Part shown: piece after piece, positions 26,401 through 33,970 of the stretch
How positions within the stretch are numbered: the stretch's first letter is position 1
Layout of the letters: each line of letters begins with the position of its first letter
Assembly: GCA_035222895.1 (NCBI GenBank)
Contig: JAVYIG010005362.1
Span: forward strand, 1-64,000
Direction of reading: 5' to 3'
Origin: Strongylocentrotus droebachiensis
Taxonomy: Eukaryota; Echinodermata; Echinoidea; Camarodonta; Strongylocentrotidae
DNA: 64,000 nucleotides
Program-made: the position numbers and the translations under genes
The notes under the pieces: generated by a model
What the model was told of the DNA's origin: nothing
What the model saw: only the letters and a program-made list of their open reading frames with translations
The model's database searches: none

Positions 26401-28822
26401 AAGTTAATGAGCTATGTAGGCTCTGAGAGCAGTTTGATCCACCCTTCCCTGGCTCCAACTATCCGCTTTGATCGTTCACCTTCTCCTGATGAAGGGTAAG
26501 TCTAGTCGGTTTCATTGGAAATACTCCATCCTCCTGGTCCTAGGACTGAATAGACATAGATTACTCTGATAATGTATACAAAATCACATATTCTCATATT
26601 CCTTCATGCATTGTTATGGCATCGCTATTATCATGCAAAATTGAGGATGGGCTTTGAATGATCTCCTGCGCTGACAGGGTTGGGACTGATTTTGAGGTGT
26701 CTGAAAGATCTAAAGAGTCCTCAGCACTCATGTTAAGTTTGCAAGACAATTTAATCTACATTTTCCATTCTCCACCTAGGTGAAGTGAATGGGTACCCTG
26801 TAGGAGGAAATGCTTTAAATGCCTGAGCACCTCGTCATGGGGGCTCAGCTACAGCCAGGGTAATAATATGATACTTTGTGGCTGTGCTGTAAATGCATCT
26901 ATTTTTATCTGTTATGATAAAAAAAAAATATTATTGTGTTCTTTGTTTGTAGATTGGTGAACAAGCATCTTCTGTTTGATGATGAGACAGACAGCCAGCG
27001 TAGCACCCTGTCGGCTCGTAGCCGCTCTCCAGGATTGCACTTGGCTCGGAGGTCACCAGAGGTCGCCGTCAGCGCATTGCCTCCTGGATTCTTGGAAGGA
27101 CAGATGGAGACTGGTAAGGATATGGTTTCCTTTTTCTTCTGACGTAGTTTTTTTTCACACAGTCAATGAAATTTACCTTTCTACAAATCAGCAATGAAAG
27201 ATTGCTTCAAGTATGCATTTATTTGCATAGTTCGCAAAATTGTTTAGTATGATATCTTGAGCAGTTTATTTCCTGGTTGCTTTCATATGATGAAACAACT
27301 ATATATTTGCATTATCTTTCTCCAAGTTAGAGTAACACTTTAATAATGTAAGTCTCTTACCATCAACCCACATACCATTATAATAGAATCAATGTGTGAT
27401 CGCCTTGCAAGATATTTCATAGCTCTCGATTCATTGTAAAATCCCATTGTAGTCCCGGCCAAATATCACATTTATGTGCTATCTTTGTTGTCTCCAGAAC
27501 TCGCTGATCGTGTGCGACTCTTCATCATGGTGAAGAACTCTGACGGAACGTTCCAGAAGCTTGGTGAGGTCTCTGCCAATATGGTGGGTACGATCAGCCA
27601 GCTACGTCACGACCTGAAGGACACTGGTCTCTCTCACAAGGTCAGGGATAAACCTTTCGTCATCCTCAAAGAAACACTGGCTGAGATCCTACCCGGTGAT
27701 GAGAAGAAGCTGATGGTAAACGAGGTCTACTCGTCGGACTGTGTCCTCCTCAAGTGGCTTGACAATCAAGGTAGGCCGACTACCTATCTCATTCATCATT
27801 TCATATTACTCGGTCTCAGTACCCTTTTAAAAAAAATCTCATCTGCACTTACAGATACATTGTGAAAAGCAAAGCCTTTTTGTGTCAGTTTCAGTCTCTT
27901 GTACAAGTGATTTTCAACTTTCAACAATGTATTTGGCATTGTGTAGCAATGTGAATATCCCACAAAACAATGAAGGAAGGTATTCAACCTTCTGCATCCC
28001 AGGGGGGCGTTTCACAAAGATCCCAAGTTGAACTTATCTCTAAGTTGGACTTGACCATTATGGAAAGCGGTTAGCATCTTTGAAAATATTTTGTAAAAAT
28101 CATTTTAAAAGGCATAACATTTTAATTCAAATCTTTTTTATTTTCTATTATAAAGGAGATTTCATGTTCTTGATGTGGAATTTATGAAAAGTCTGAAATA
28201 CTTAAATTTTCACTTTCAAACATATTTTATTTTAAGGCATCAAATGACTCTCCATAACTTTTAAGTCCAACTTAAAGTTAAGTTCTACTTAGGATCTTTG
28301 TGAAACACCCCCTGGTGTTGAAAGGGAACCAACTTATCAATGGGTCAGATACTTACGCATTTCTTTTTGATATAACTTGATGTGGGTGTAAATAGAATGA
28401 ACAAGGATAGTATAAACATAATCAGTTATGGAGGATATAAAGCCAATACAAAAGTTGTTCTACATACAAAAGTTTAGAGATAAGACACAAAGTGAAAGTA
28501 AAAGGGGAGAGAAGATTTATGATGCTGAGATGGGGGTAGCTAATAAAGAGCACTTATAACCATTGCCTATAGAACCCAGGTTATTCCTGTTTTTTTTAAA
28601 CCATGGGGAAATGCAGGGTGTTAGGTCAAGATCTCACATTTCTAAATCTTTTAACCCGTTTTGTTCTCTCTCTCTCCAGACATTACACAGCTGTGCATCT
28701 GTGGTCTGGTTGGCCAGTTCCACTGCTCTCTGTGTCAGAAGCAAGCGTACTGCAGTCCACAATGCCAATCTACTGACTGGCCACGTCATAGCTTCAAGTG
28801 CTCTCAATGGGCCACGGAATGA
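791..28822 (+). CDS. PKHD1L1: Fibrocystin-L-like giant single-pass membrane protein with MYND tail (3' part of gene, 31 exons)
   Basis: Exons: 791-967, 1763-2070, 2510-3674, 4208-4351, 4913-5090, 5961-6111, 6614-6770, 7674-7883, 8480-8650, 9322-9522, 10248-11900, 12178-12423, 12885-13136, 13522-13767, 14367-14534, 14975-15211, 15396-15919, 17319-17493, 18467-18629, 18779-19011, 20149-20979, 21682-21886, 22791-22956, 23256-23633, 24050-24449, 25252-25412, 25773-25884, 26333-26495, 26953-27113, 27498-27770, 28680-28822. All junctions are GT-AG and all phases agree, giving 9,752 nt or about 3,250 residues before TGA. The order TIG repeats, G8, PbH1, G8, PbH1, transmembrane helix is diagnostic of the fibrocystin family, and two G8 domains plus the ARPxKKR-like extracellular C-terminal region fit fibrocystin-L. 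In vertebrates PKHD1L1 is a large ectodomain protein (hair-cell stereocilia coat, immune cells). The N-terminal part, including the signal peptide, lies outside the window. The long cytoplasmic tail is unlike the short vertebrate tail. Confidence 0.93.
1430..1655 (+). repeat. tRNA-derived SINE
   Basis: The left part has a tRNA-like A box (TAGCTCAGTAGGAAC near 1438) and B box (GGTTCGAAAC, 1481-1490), followed by the motif GTGCCCTTTGGTAAGGCATT that recurs in SINE-like copies elsewhere in the window. The tRNA cloverleaf is not intact, so it is a SINE and not a tRNA gene. It sits in the intron between 967 and 1763. Confidence 0.7.
1763..6111 (+). CDS. PKHD1L1: PKHD1L1-like exons: about seven IPT/TIG domains
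   Basis: Exons 1763-2070, 2510-3674, 4208-4351, 4913-5090 and 5961-6111. Each TIG unit shows the family signature: P-x-I-x-S-x-x-P, then a GG or GT turn, an I-x-G-x-x-F strand, and a C...V/I-x-C pair two strands later. Units begin near PSISSIDPL, PRIDSVSDS, PNISSWMPE, ANIFSVSPS, PTVTSITPG, the exon at 4208 (SFGGGQTL) and PVIESVSPA. These immunoglobulin-like folds form the extracellular stalk and are shared with plexins and Met receptors. Exon 2510-3674 carries four whole units without introns, whereas the neighbouring units are split, so intron positions are not conserved between repeats. The acceptor of exon 4913 sits directly at a retroelement-like tail. Confidence 0.9.
4640..4912 (+). repeat. 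Probable LINE 3' end with short tandem tail
   Basis: A pyrimidine-rich stretch followed by GTAAACTGATCTGTAAAC, AATAAATAC and an (AATTTC)n tail that runs into the acceptor of the exon at 4913. The layout (AT-rich 3' UTR then 6-bp tandem tail) is typical of CR1-like LINE ends. No coding remains are visible. Confidence 0.35.
6614..9522 (+). CDS. PKHD1L1: PKHD1L1-like exons: first G8 domain and linker
   Basis: Exons 6614-6770, 7674-7883, 8480-8650 and 9322-9522 (about residues 708-954 of the window-encoded part). The G8 domain opens with TWGGNDPPVAGD and continues through VIIPAGQKILLD and repeated glycines in beta-turns; it is followed by the NWRIGDHIVLAS segment that is typical after G8 in fibrocystins, CEMIP and TMEM2. 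G8 domains are all-beta extracellular modules with eight conserved glycines; their ligand in this family is not settled. All four exons end in phase 1. Confidence 0.9.
6925..7618 (+). repeat. 43-bp direct repeat pair within one intron
   Basis: The sequence starting CTATTTTAGGTACGTCTAGG and ending GGCAGGTTGCTCCA occurs at 6925-6967 and again at 7576-7618 with one mismatch. The 608-bp interval contains a (GATT)n run near 7256 and no gene. It could be the scar of a tandem duplication or of an inserted element. Confidence 0.75.
8443..8472 (+). repeat. (CT)n microsatellite acting as pyrimidine tract
   Basis: An uninterrupted CT dinucleotide run directly followed by GTATACAG, the 3' splice site of the exon at 8480. 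It therefore supplies the polypyrimidine tract of that intron. Confidence 0.8.
8777..8838. repeat. Short hairpin repeat of the AGCCAGAAGGGC family (degenerate copy)
   Basis: GAGCCAAAGGGGCATTAAG pairs imperfectly with TTCCCTTCCAGCTC about 45 bases later. Two better copies are at 18027-18083 and 32345-32406. Confidence 0.5.
9600..9790 (-). repeat. tRNA-derived SINE, minus strand
   Basis: On the minus strand a B box (GGGTTCAAGCCC; plus coordinates 9729-9740) is followed by the TTTGGTAAGATATCAATCTACA motif split across the body, as in the copy at 32562-32880. A related plus-strand fragment lies at about 9960-10045. Confidence 0.6.
10248..11900 (+). CDS. PKHD1L1: PKHD1L1-like large exon: first parallel beta-helix (PbH1) block
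   Basis: A single 1,653-nt exon coding for about 551 residues. It contains the family hallmark GRYPIHFHMNG, near-identical to the motif in CEMIP and TMEM2, followed by PbH1-type turns (GCGIHHTFNRAVTIHG, HNVAFNVMGHAFF, NNNTAHTMGWYGIWI). Several His and Asp residues cluster here, as in the CEMIP-type hyaluronan-related proteins, but enzymatic activity has not been established for fibrocystins as far as I know. The end of the exon codes for a beta-rich region with many N-glycosylation sequons (NITG, NNT, NISY, NFTQ, NETN). This is the longest exon of the gene. Confidence 0.93.
12178..14534 (+). CDS. PKHD1L1: PKHD1L1-like exons: proline linker and second G8 domain
   Basis: Exons 12178-12423, 12885-13136, 13522-13767 and 14367-14534. 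The first exon begins with the VNLDVYRCYYKDC segment, then a proline-rich linker (PPVPSVPPPPPEG), and the start of a second G8 domain (LYWGEAAAW, GSNVPQNGDDVMIF). The domain continues through NKLFIYGTLEID and IQGGRLIAG, and the post-G8 segment DWRVGDEIVVTAT mirrors the one after the first G8. Two G8 domains separated by a beta-helix block are the fibrocystin-L arrangement. All four exons are phase 1 at both ends, which would allow duplication or loss without a frame change. Confidence 0.9.
13147..13305. repeat. Possible hairpin MITE remnant
   Basis: CTGTTTCATAAAACTTGT near the left end pairs with AAAAGTTTTATGACA near the right end. It lies just after the donor of the exon ending 13136. The pairing is imperfect and the ends are not clear. 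Confidence 0.35.
14975..19011 (+). CDS. PKHD1L1: PKHD1L1-like exons: second PbH1 block
   Basis: Exons 14975-15211, 15396-15919, 17319-17493, 18467-18629 and 18779-19011. The protein shows repeated beta-helix rungs: SFVHSCTFHNGFSLAIGVFG, NNVIHHTVGAGIKSYG, NTVAGSERVGFNIKG, NNVAHSNYHGIHIF and SIFADNGANILV. The last exon contains DMDCDGLKKVIIQDVDGSLLG, a Ca-binding-looking acidic stretch that also occurs in PKHD1 family members. The intron between 15919 and 17319 and the one between 19011 and 20149 carry piggyBac-like insertions in opposite orientation. Confidence 0.9.
16400..16735 (+). mobile_element. piggyBac-like non-autonomous element, copy 1 (left part)
   Basis: Starts TTAACCCTAA at 16400. 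The interval 16450-16735 matches the reverse complement of 19703-19980 at an estimated 80-90% by eye, including ATTTGCATATTTATGG and TTTAAGCATTC. The right end could not be found. Confidence 0.55.
18027..18083. repeat. Short hairpin repeat of the AGCCAGAAGGGC family
   Basis: AGCCAGAAGGGCTTTAAGT pairs with ATTACCCTTCTGGCT, giving a stem of about 12-15 bp around a loop of about 28 nt. The same arms recur at 32345-32406. Confidence 0.65.
19301..20042 (-). mobile_element. piggyBac-like non-autonomous element, copy 2
   Basis: The 742-bp interval starts TTAACCCTAT and ends ATAGGGTTAA, a perfect 10-bp inverted pair in which TTAA is the expected piggyBac target duplication and CCCTAT the terminal inverted repeat. 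It has no transposase frame. The segment nearest the right end is shared, in opposite orientation, with 16450-16735. It sits in the intron between 19011 and 20149. Confidence 0.7.
20149..20979 (+). CDS. PKHD1L1: PKHD1L1-like exon: membrane-proximal ectodomain with furin-type site
   Basis: An 831-nt exon beginning GIIRNDDCEWHNGWQAWEC and continuing through the conserved stretch GIWYANPQRLDVYVDGLYV that is well preserved in fibrocystin-L proteins. Near its end an alpha/beta stretch (FFEENLVENLANLLNIDPSQIRVVEIISEA) is followed by RRKKR-S, which fits the furin consensus R-x-K/R-R. Fibrocystins are known to be cut by proprotein convertases in the ectodomain, so cleavage here is plausible but not shown. 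The exon ends with a Ser/Thr-rich stretch typical of O-glycosylated stems. Confidence 0.88.
21447..21667 (+). repeat. SINE, 5'-truncated, with (ATT)n tail
   Basis: Contains CCTTTGGCAAGACATTGATCTA, ACCCAGGTGATGTAAATGGGTACCTGGCAGG in pieces and GCGCTATATAAACACTG, ending in a (TTA)n run. The acceptor of the exon at 21682 lies only about 15 bases beyond the tail. Confidence 0.7.
21682..25412 (+). CDS. PKHD1L1: PKHD1L1-like exons: stem with SEA-like juxtamembrane region
   Basis: Exons 21682-21886, 22791-22956, 23256-23633, 24050-24449 and 25252-25412. The encoded region is beta-rich and extracellular (RPWQVTATISSWTSDG, FEGGWANFTDLGVNI, a filamin/immunoglobulin-like pattern), with Asn-glycosylation sequons. 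Exons 24050 and 25252 together encode a SEA-like pattern: TASLTLRFDYDYSSIA, a helix (EELIAANFLNHIAP), then ATFSNVQVSEGSILISFDI. SEA modules near membranes are often self-cleaving; no canonical GSVVV site is evident here. The domain assignments in this block are tentative, but the exon chain is firm. Confidence 0.82.
24608..24748. mobile_element. Hairpin MITE
   Basis: AATATTGACTGGC (24608-24620) pairs with GCCAGTCAATATT (24736-24748), and GGGAGATACCACATATAT pairs with ATATGTGGTATCTCCC inside. The centre contains two inverted GAGGGCAAT-type motifs. It lies in the intron between 24449 and 25252. Confidence 0.7.
25773..25884 (+). CDS. PKHD1L1: PKHD1L1-like exon: transmembrane helix
   Basis: This 112-nt exon codes for a serine run, LPIWIII, about 27 hydrophobic residues made almost only of V, I, L and A, and then VKKNSN. 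Positive charge follows directly after the helix, which fits a type I topology with the C-terminus in the cytosol. It is the only strong membrane segment in the window-encoded protein. Confidence 0.93.
26333..27113 (+). CDS. PKHD1L1: PKHD1L1-like exons: cytoplasmic linker
   Basis: Exons 26333-26495 (joining in with the last base of the transmembrane exon) and 26953-27113. The encoded stretch is hydrophilic and probably disordered, rich in Ser/Pro/Arg: DRSPSPDEG, SQRSTLSARSRSPG, LARRSPEVAV. Such SP motifs are possible proline-directed kinase sites. No family similarity is recognised. Splice phases (1 to 2, then 2 to 1) agree with the neighbours. Confidence 0.82.
26725..26880 (+). repeat. SINE fragment
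   Basis: Shares GCAAGACAATTTAATCTACATT, CACCTAGGTGAAGTGAATGGGTACCC and CAGCTACAGCCAGGGTAATAAT (in pieces) with the SINE at 21447-21667; 5' part missing. Confidence 0.6.
27498..27770 (+). CDS. PKHD1L1: PKHD1L1-like exon: unknown cytosolic alpha/beta domain
   Basis: A single phase-1/phase-1 exon for about 91 residues. The pattern is strand (VRLFIMVKN), turn (SDGTFQK), strand (LGEVSANM), helix (ISQLRHDLKDTGL), strand (PFVILKE), helix-like (LAEILPGDEKKLMV), strand (CVLLKWLD). The order resembles a ubiquitin-like beta-grasp or doublecortin-like fold, which is inference only. It is a one-exon module in the same phase class as most others in this gene and directly precedes the MYND exon, so the two may form one unit. 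Confidence 0.8.
27999..28315. mobile_element. Hairpin MITE in the last intron
   Basis: Starts CCAGGGGGGCGTTTCACAAA and ends with its near complement TTTGTGAAACACCCCCTGG; the arms continue inward through AAGTTGAACTTA...GGACTTGACCATTATGGA and TCCATAACTTTTAAGTCC. No coding capacity. It lies between the unknown-domain exon and the MYND exon. Confidence 0.75.
28680..28822 (+). CDS. PKHD1L1: PKHD1L1-like last coding exon: MYND-type zinc finger and stop
   Basis: The exon is joined in phase 1 (GAC codon across the junction) and reads 47 codons to TGA at 28820-28822. It contains C-x-C, then C-x2-C nine residues on, then YC-x3-C, then seven residues, H-x3-C: DWPRH is the usual MYND core. The only deviation is the first pair, which is C-x-C in place of C-x2-C. 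MYND fingers bind proline-rich partner peptides, commonly PxLxP. A finger of this type at the cytosolic end of a fibrocystin is not something I know from vertebrates. The acceptor has a strong pyrimidine tract (28665-28679). Confidence 0.85.
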
Positions 28823-28837
28823 TAGTCTCCAACATCC

Positions 28838-29025
28838 ATTCTTACATCTAGGCAAATTATGTATTGATGTGTGTGATCATCACCAACAGTGCTTTGTAGA
28901 GTTAGGCAAAACACGTATTGATGTGTGTGATCATCACCAACAGCCATTCTTACAGCTAGGCAAATTATGGATACCTTATTGATGTGTGTGATCATCACAA
29001 AAGTGCTTTGTAGAGTTAGGTAAAT
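28838..29025 (+). repeat. Imperfect tandem repeat in the 3' UTR
   Basis: About three and a half units of roughly 55 bp begin just after the stop codon. Each contains TAGGCAAA and ATTGATGTGTGTGATCATCA; units one and three, and two and four, look closest, so the array may have grown as a 110-bp dimer. Confidence 0.75.
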
Positions 29026-30289
29026 TGTTAACGATTTAGACGTTCATTATGCTTCTTAATGATTGAAAATATAAAAGACGAGCCATACCGTCCATATTCA
29101 AAGGCATTCCAGACAGTTTGATGAAGTAAGATGAATTTAGTTTGTGTGTGTGTGTGTGCATGCTGGGCCATTAGTCAGGCTTCAGCGTTGCTTCCGTAAA
29201 ACGTTTGTACATTCCGTGACTTCCGTCCATCGAAAACAGTTTTATATTGATGCTTTAAGAGAGTAAGGAATCTGTGTGTTTAGTTTGACCAGGCATTTTT
29301 ATGCTAATAATAATTTGAATGATGTGATTAAATGTTTATGTTTCATCCATTAGAGGGTAGAAAAGTTCTAAATCCAGGAACAAAAAACAAAAAAATGCAA
29401 AAGAAAGCCCATGATGACTATGATTATCAAATATCATTTGATATGAGAAGCCTTATGACTGTAATATACCCCTCATACAAGATGTTTTTTTAAGCTTAAA
29501 GAATGGTCAAATGTAAGTATTTGCGGTATAACATTCAAATTGCTTCGCATCTTGGGTTCACGGCTGTGCTGCCTCTGTCAACATTATAACGTTATTTTTA
29601 CATTTTGATATTTTGCTTCACTGTTTTTTAAATGAAGAAAACAAAATGTAAAAGTTGAATATGCCATTTTTGTGTGTGATAGATCTTACATGTTTGTATG
29701 TTCTTGTTTATAGGCATTCACCTTTTAGTAAAGTACACAACTTATGAAGACTACTAACATTATTGATCAAATTAGCTTTACATGTGTATATTTTTTTTTG
29801 AAAAGGATAAATACCATCTTTCGAAGAGGAAAGGGGAACAATCAAGCCTCTTATGAACAAATATACACATTTACCATGCTTGCTTTGCCGTTCTACATTC
29901 TGTAGTTTGTTACTAATATTCATTAAGAAAAAAAGGAAAAAAATGGTGAGTTTTTTAATTAATAATAATAATAATAATAATGGTGGCTTCTTATATCAAA
30001 CCTGTCACCCTTCATTATTACTTGGTATTGAAGTGTCAATAATCTGTTTTGTTTTTACTTTAAGACTTTTGAGAAAGAAAAAAAAAGGGATCAGGTGAAA
30101 TGATTGAAAGTATAAAATTATTCCCCCCAAAAGCATTTTTCTTCTTTTTAGATGTCACAATCATGGCGTAAGTGAAAATAGGATTTCTTCCTAGATGCTT
30201 GAATTTTACTATCAATCAGTTAAACAAATTATTGCAATTTTTGGAAATTTTTATAACAGTTTGGAACATTTTATAATCTTTTGGACCTG

Positions 30290-30295
30290 AATAAA
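30290..30295 (+). terminator. Candidate polyadenylation signal
   Basis: AATAAA, in GACCTGAATAAAGGATAAAG, about 1.47 kb after the stop codon of the PKHD1L1-like gene. Confidence 0.4.
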
Positions 30296-32344
30296 GGATA
30301 AAGCAAATCAGTGATGTATGGACTCATTCAGAATTTTGTGTAGTCTAAGTACCATTATATGACCCGAAATAGCATAATTTAGTCTTGAACATTTAGTGTC
30401 AGTTGGGTTTAAATCTGTGAAATTGCATTTTCAATCATTTTTAATGTGTCTCTTTATGTCTCTTTAACATAGTATGGCATACAGGAAGACTACGGTATAA
30501 TTTTGACCGAGAATGAGAAAGAAAGAAAAAGACAGGAGGGGGTGGAATGGTAGAGAGACAACCTGGAGAGGGGGAGAGAGAGAGACTGACAGACAGAGGA
30601 GGGGTGGGACAGAGGGAGAGAGACAGAGGAATACACAAAAATAAGGAAAAAAACAAATTCAAATGAAAATGGCCAGCCTTTATTATAAAGTACAGCAGAG
30701 CTTTAGATAAAAGATTAGCACAGATTGTTATCCACAAAATTAAATGTATATTTGAGCCTGGTTTTCAGCATGTACATCTCATTGCATTACCCACAGCACC
30801 CGCAGCACATAAGATAATGCACATTTAAAAATAAATGTCAGAAAAATCAGACTTCAGTAACAGGAAGCCAAATTATATGGCTGATGACAATTGATACAAT
30901 TCCCATCATTTTTGTAATATCCAACTCGAAGAAAAAAAATTCACCGCATTTTAGAATTGCGAATAACTTGTTATTGATCATCTAGGAGGGGATTGTGCGA
31001 GAGCATCGTTGGACTCTCATCACTTTTGTCCTGTGCACGAGTACTGCGCTGAGCAGGCAAAAATGCAAAAAATAATTGTTGCAGCGTTGTGTGTGTAAGC
31101 CAGCCCTCCCAGCTCTTCACGCTGCAGGCTCTGTGTTAGGGGATAACATCCACGTCATCCACTGGAGAGTCACACCCAATGCTTATGCACCTTACTATGC
31201 TGCACTTAGAACTCGCAAAGAGTAGGGCGTCAGCCTGGTATTTAGTGTGCCTGCCAACAACTGGTAATCGACATATACAGATTATCGTGATAGGCTGCAT
31301 ATAGCCCCTTGAATTGATGATTAACGGCAGAAGAAAACCAAAGAAACTTGATGAAATTTTGTTGATGGCTTTAATACCAAAACCATATATCACCTTTAAT
31401 CATTAATCATTACTACTATCAAGTATTTGGCATTATCTGTGCCTGGTTAATTTTGTGATGGTATTTTTTAGCTAAACAGCTTTGCGTGTATATGTAAACT
31501 CATTTGCAACCAACTCATGGTCTCATACGAACCATGAATTCCAGTGAATATGAACAAATCCAGAAATACAAAATCAAATGAGTGAATTTTAGAAAAAACT
31601 TTTACCTGCAGACCAGACAGAAACCACTTCAAGATCTAATGTTCATAAGAGTTCCACACACAAAAATGATATTTTATCCCAAATCCATCAGGTACATGTG
31701 GTAAACGTCTGAGGAAGGCGTCTGAACCATAGACATCGATACTTGTAAAATACTGTTTGGATGTGAGTTAGAAATAATTTCTAACAACAATGAGATTTAC
31801 TCATGTACTAAATATCAATTGAAGCCAGAATCAAATGTTAATGAATGAAGAGAGAGAAAGAGATAAATACTTCATGTCACATTAAATAGTCTGTGGGTTT
31901 CTATGCCTCACAATATTTTATTTTGTTTAAACCAAACCATGTTAAATGAAAATGAAATTGAATCCAACGAGTTATGAAAGTAAATAAATAAAGCTACAAT
32001 TACAATCTCAAATTTTCCCCATTTAAACCGTACATTTAATCTTAAATATCAAATTGTCTGACCTGTAGTATTCATGGACCTAGTCCTGATTTTTTGTTCT
32101 CAATCTGTTGATGACAATCTTACCATGCATAACATCAATCACATTTTGAAATCTGCCCAGCAGACGAGGGCTAACATTACTTTTTAGTCCAATTTCCTAC
32201 CTGTTATCTTTTCATTGCTAAATTAATAAGATAATTTGGATGACGACCAGATTTAATTGCGTAGTCAAAGAAAATTCACAGCTTTTCACTGAGATTTGAT
32301 CACAATCTACATCCATAGTCCATGCATACGTTTGTGTCTGTTGA

Positions 32345-32406
32345 GAGCCAGAAGGGCACTAAGTGTGTATTGTAGAAAAGTATAAGAGTTAATGCCCTCC
32401 TGGCTC
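32345..32406. repeat. Short hairpin repeat of the AGCCAGAAGGGC family
   Basis: GAGCCAGAAGGGCACTAAG pairs with TTAATGCCCTCCTGGCTC; the stem is about 17 bp with small mismatches and the loop about 28 nt. Confidence 0.65.
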
Positions 32407-32561
32407 CAAACAGCCAGCTTGCGCCCTTCTGCGGGGCACTTGAAAAAGTATGCAGTATTGCATTTCTCTAGAAATGTAAAATACACCGATGTGTGAAACG
32501 AACCCAAAAGAGAGAAGGATGATGAGGTGCATGTAGAAGCATTGACTGAAAAAAGGCAGTA

Positions 32562-32880
32562 ATAATAATATTCCACATTTATATAGTCCTTAATACAACG
32601 ATGATGTCTCTACATGCTTTATAGATATATTATGACCCAGGTCATCTGATTCAGACTTTCCCGCACACAATGTATGCACATTCTCCACTCCCTGGGGAGC
32701 ATTCCAGCCAGGCGCCAGTTTAATTAACATAAGCATCCTACCGGGTACCATTTAACACCTGGAAAGAGTGTGGCAAATGTAGATTAATGTCTTGCCAAGG
32801 GACGTTAGTGCCGGGCTGGGATTTGAACCCTTGTAATCTTTATAGTCCAGTGAATTATACATTAGACCACAACACCTCAA
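32562..32880 (-). repeat. Near-full-length tRNA-derived SINE, minus strand
   Basis: Read on the minus strand it starts with a tRNA-like head (GGTGTTGTGGTCTAATG), a B box (GGGTTCAAATCCC), the CCCTTGGCAAGACATTAATC motif, the GTACCCGGTAGGATG motif and a tail ATATAAATGTGGAATATTATTATT. This is the most complete copy in the window. Confidence 0.75.
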
Positions 32881-33651
32881 CATGAAATCTCCCCACAGTC
32901 ATCATTTTACTTTCTTTCCTACATTCCTTTTACCAATGAAAATTAAAATAATGCCTGTAACATCATAGTGGTAGAGGCATGATAATAAGCCGTTGCCTTT
33001 GAACCCCATCCTCAACTACGCACCCCTCAATCTTCCTGTGTCATCCTACCTATGTTTCCTGCTCTTTCACATTACATCGAATCAACAGCACTGACAGAGA
33101 GCCCTGGCAGAATGGATCCTACGAGGCTCCCCTCACTTTGAGAAGAACGTATTTCAAATTGTTTTGATGGTGAATTATACCAGTGTACATGTATGGATTG
33201 TCTCCTTCGTTACTTGGTTACAGTGCATCAGTTGTCCACTTGAGACTTCTCAGTGAATCGCCTGGAAACAAAAATAAGAGAGTAATAGAAAGAAGTGAGT
33301 GAGAGCATGGATTAATAAATATAGTATTGACATTAATAACAATAATAGTAATAATAATAATGACAATAATAATATTTCTTGTTTAGCCAGGCTAATCCCA
33401 TCTGTATAAATACTGTTCTCCCAGAGGGCCCTGCAATCATATTATTACCTCGACTTTAGAAGAATATAGACATTAATATTGAATATGAAAACTGATATTT
33501 TTTTGCAGAGACCACATTTACAAACAAGATATTGAGATCACTTATATCATCCTTTACATGTTTCACTTCTCCTCTATATATATCCACATGTGAGAAAGAG
33601 TATAACATATATGTATACTGTATGGAGAGAATCAACTTGGCTTTAAGTGAT

Positions 33652-33657
33652 TTTATT
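33652..33657 (-). terminator. Candidate AUP1 polyadenylation signal
   Basis: AATAAA on the minus strand, about 315 bases past the AUP1 stop. A second AATAAA (33931-33936) lies only about 35 bases past the stop, which would give a very short 3' UTR. Confidence 0.3.
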
Positions 33658-33970
33658 TCCTCTTATTTACAATAAAATAAAATGGGGGGGGGGGGGAGGG
33701 GGTTAAAAAAGGTACCTGCACAGAATAAAGGCCAATCAGTAAACAGTTAACTCTGCATAACTTGATGTCGCACAAGTCAATTTTTTTCCCCCAAGTCAAA
33801 TAATTTGTTTGACCAAACTATGCAAAACATGAATTATATGCACTTCCTAAGTTGGAATTGTGTGGTCCCGACAGATTTGACTTTGCTACCCTTAGGTCAT
33901 TTGATTTTGCAACGGGGGTGTTTTAGACAATTTATTGCATCATGTGGAAACCAGGTTTAAATCCAAAGGC

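Larger units (their letters stand above)
28823..30316 (+). other. Likely 3' UTR of the PKHD1L1-like gene
   Basis: No coding exon follows the TGA at 28820. The sequence is AT-rich with ATTTA and (AAT)n stretches; the first canonical AATAAA on this strand that I find is at 30290-30295. The extent is inferred. Confidence 0.4.
30317..33930. other. Intergenic space between convergent genes
   Basis: No gene seen. It contains a purine-rich (GA)n-like stretch at about 30,500-30,650, a hairpin repeat at 32345, a SINE at 32562, and (AAT)n stretches near 33,330. The right-hand portion may include the AUP1 3' UTR. Confidence 0.5.

Noticed and set aside
28680-28822. MYND exon as a separate gene
   Set aside because: There is no start codon or promoter for it, the acceptor is strong, and phase and frame match the exon ending at 27770.
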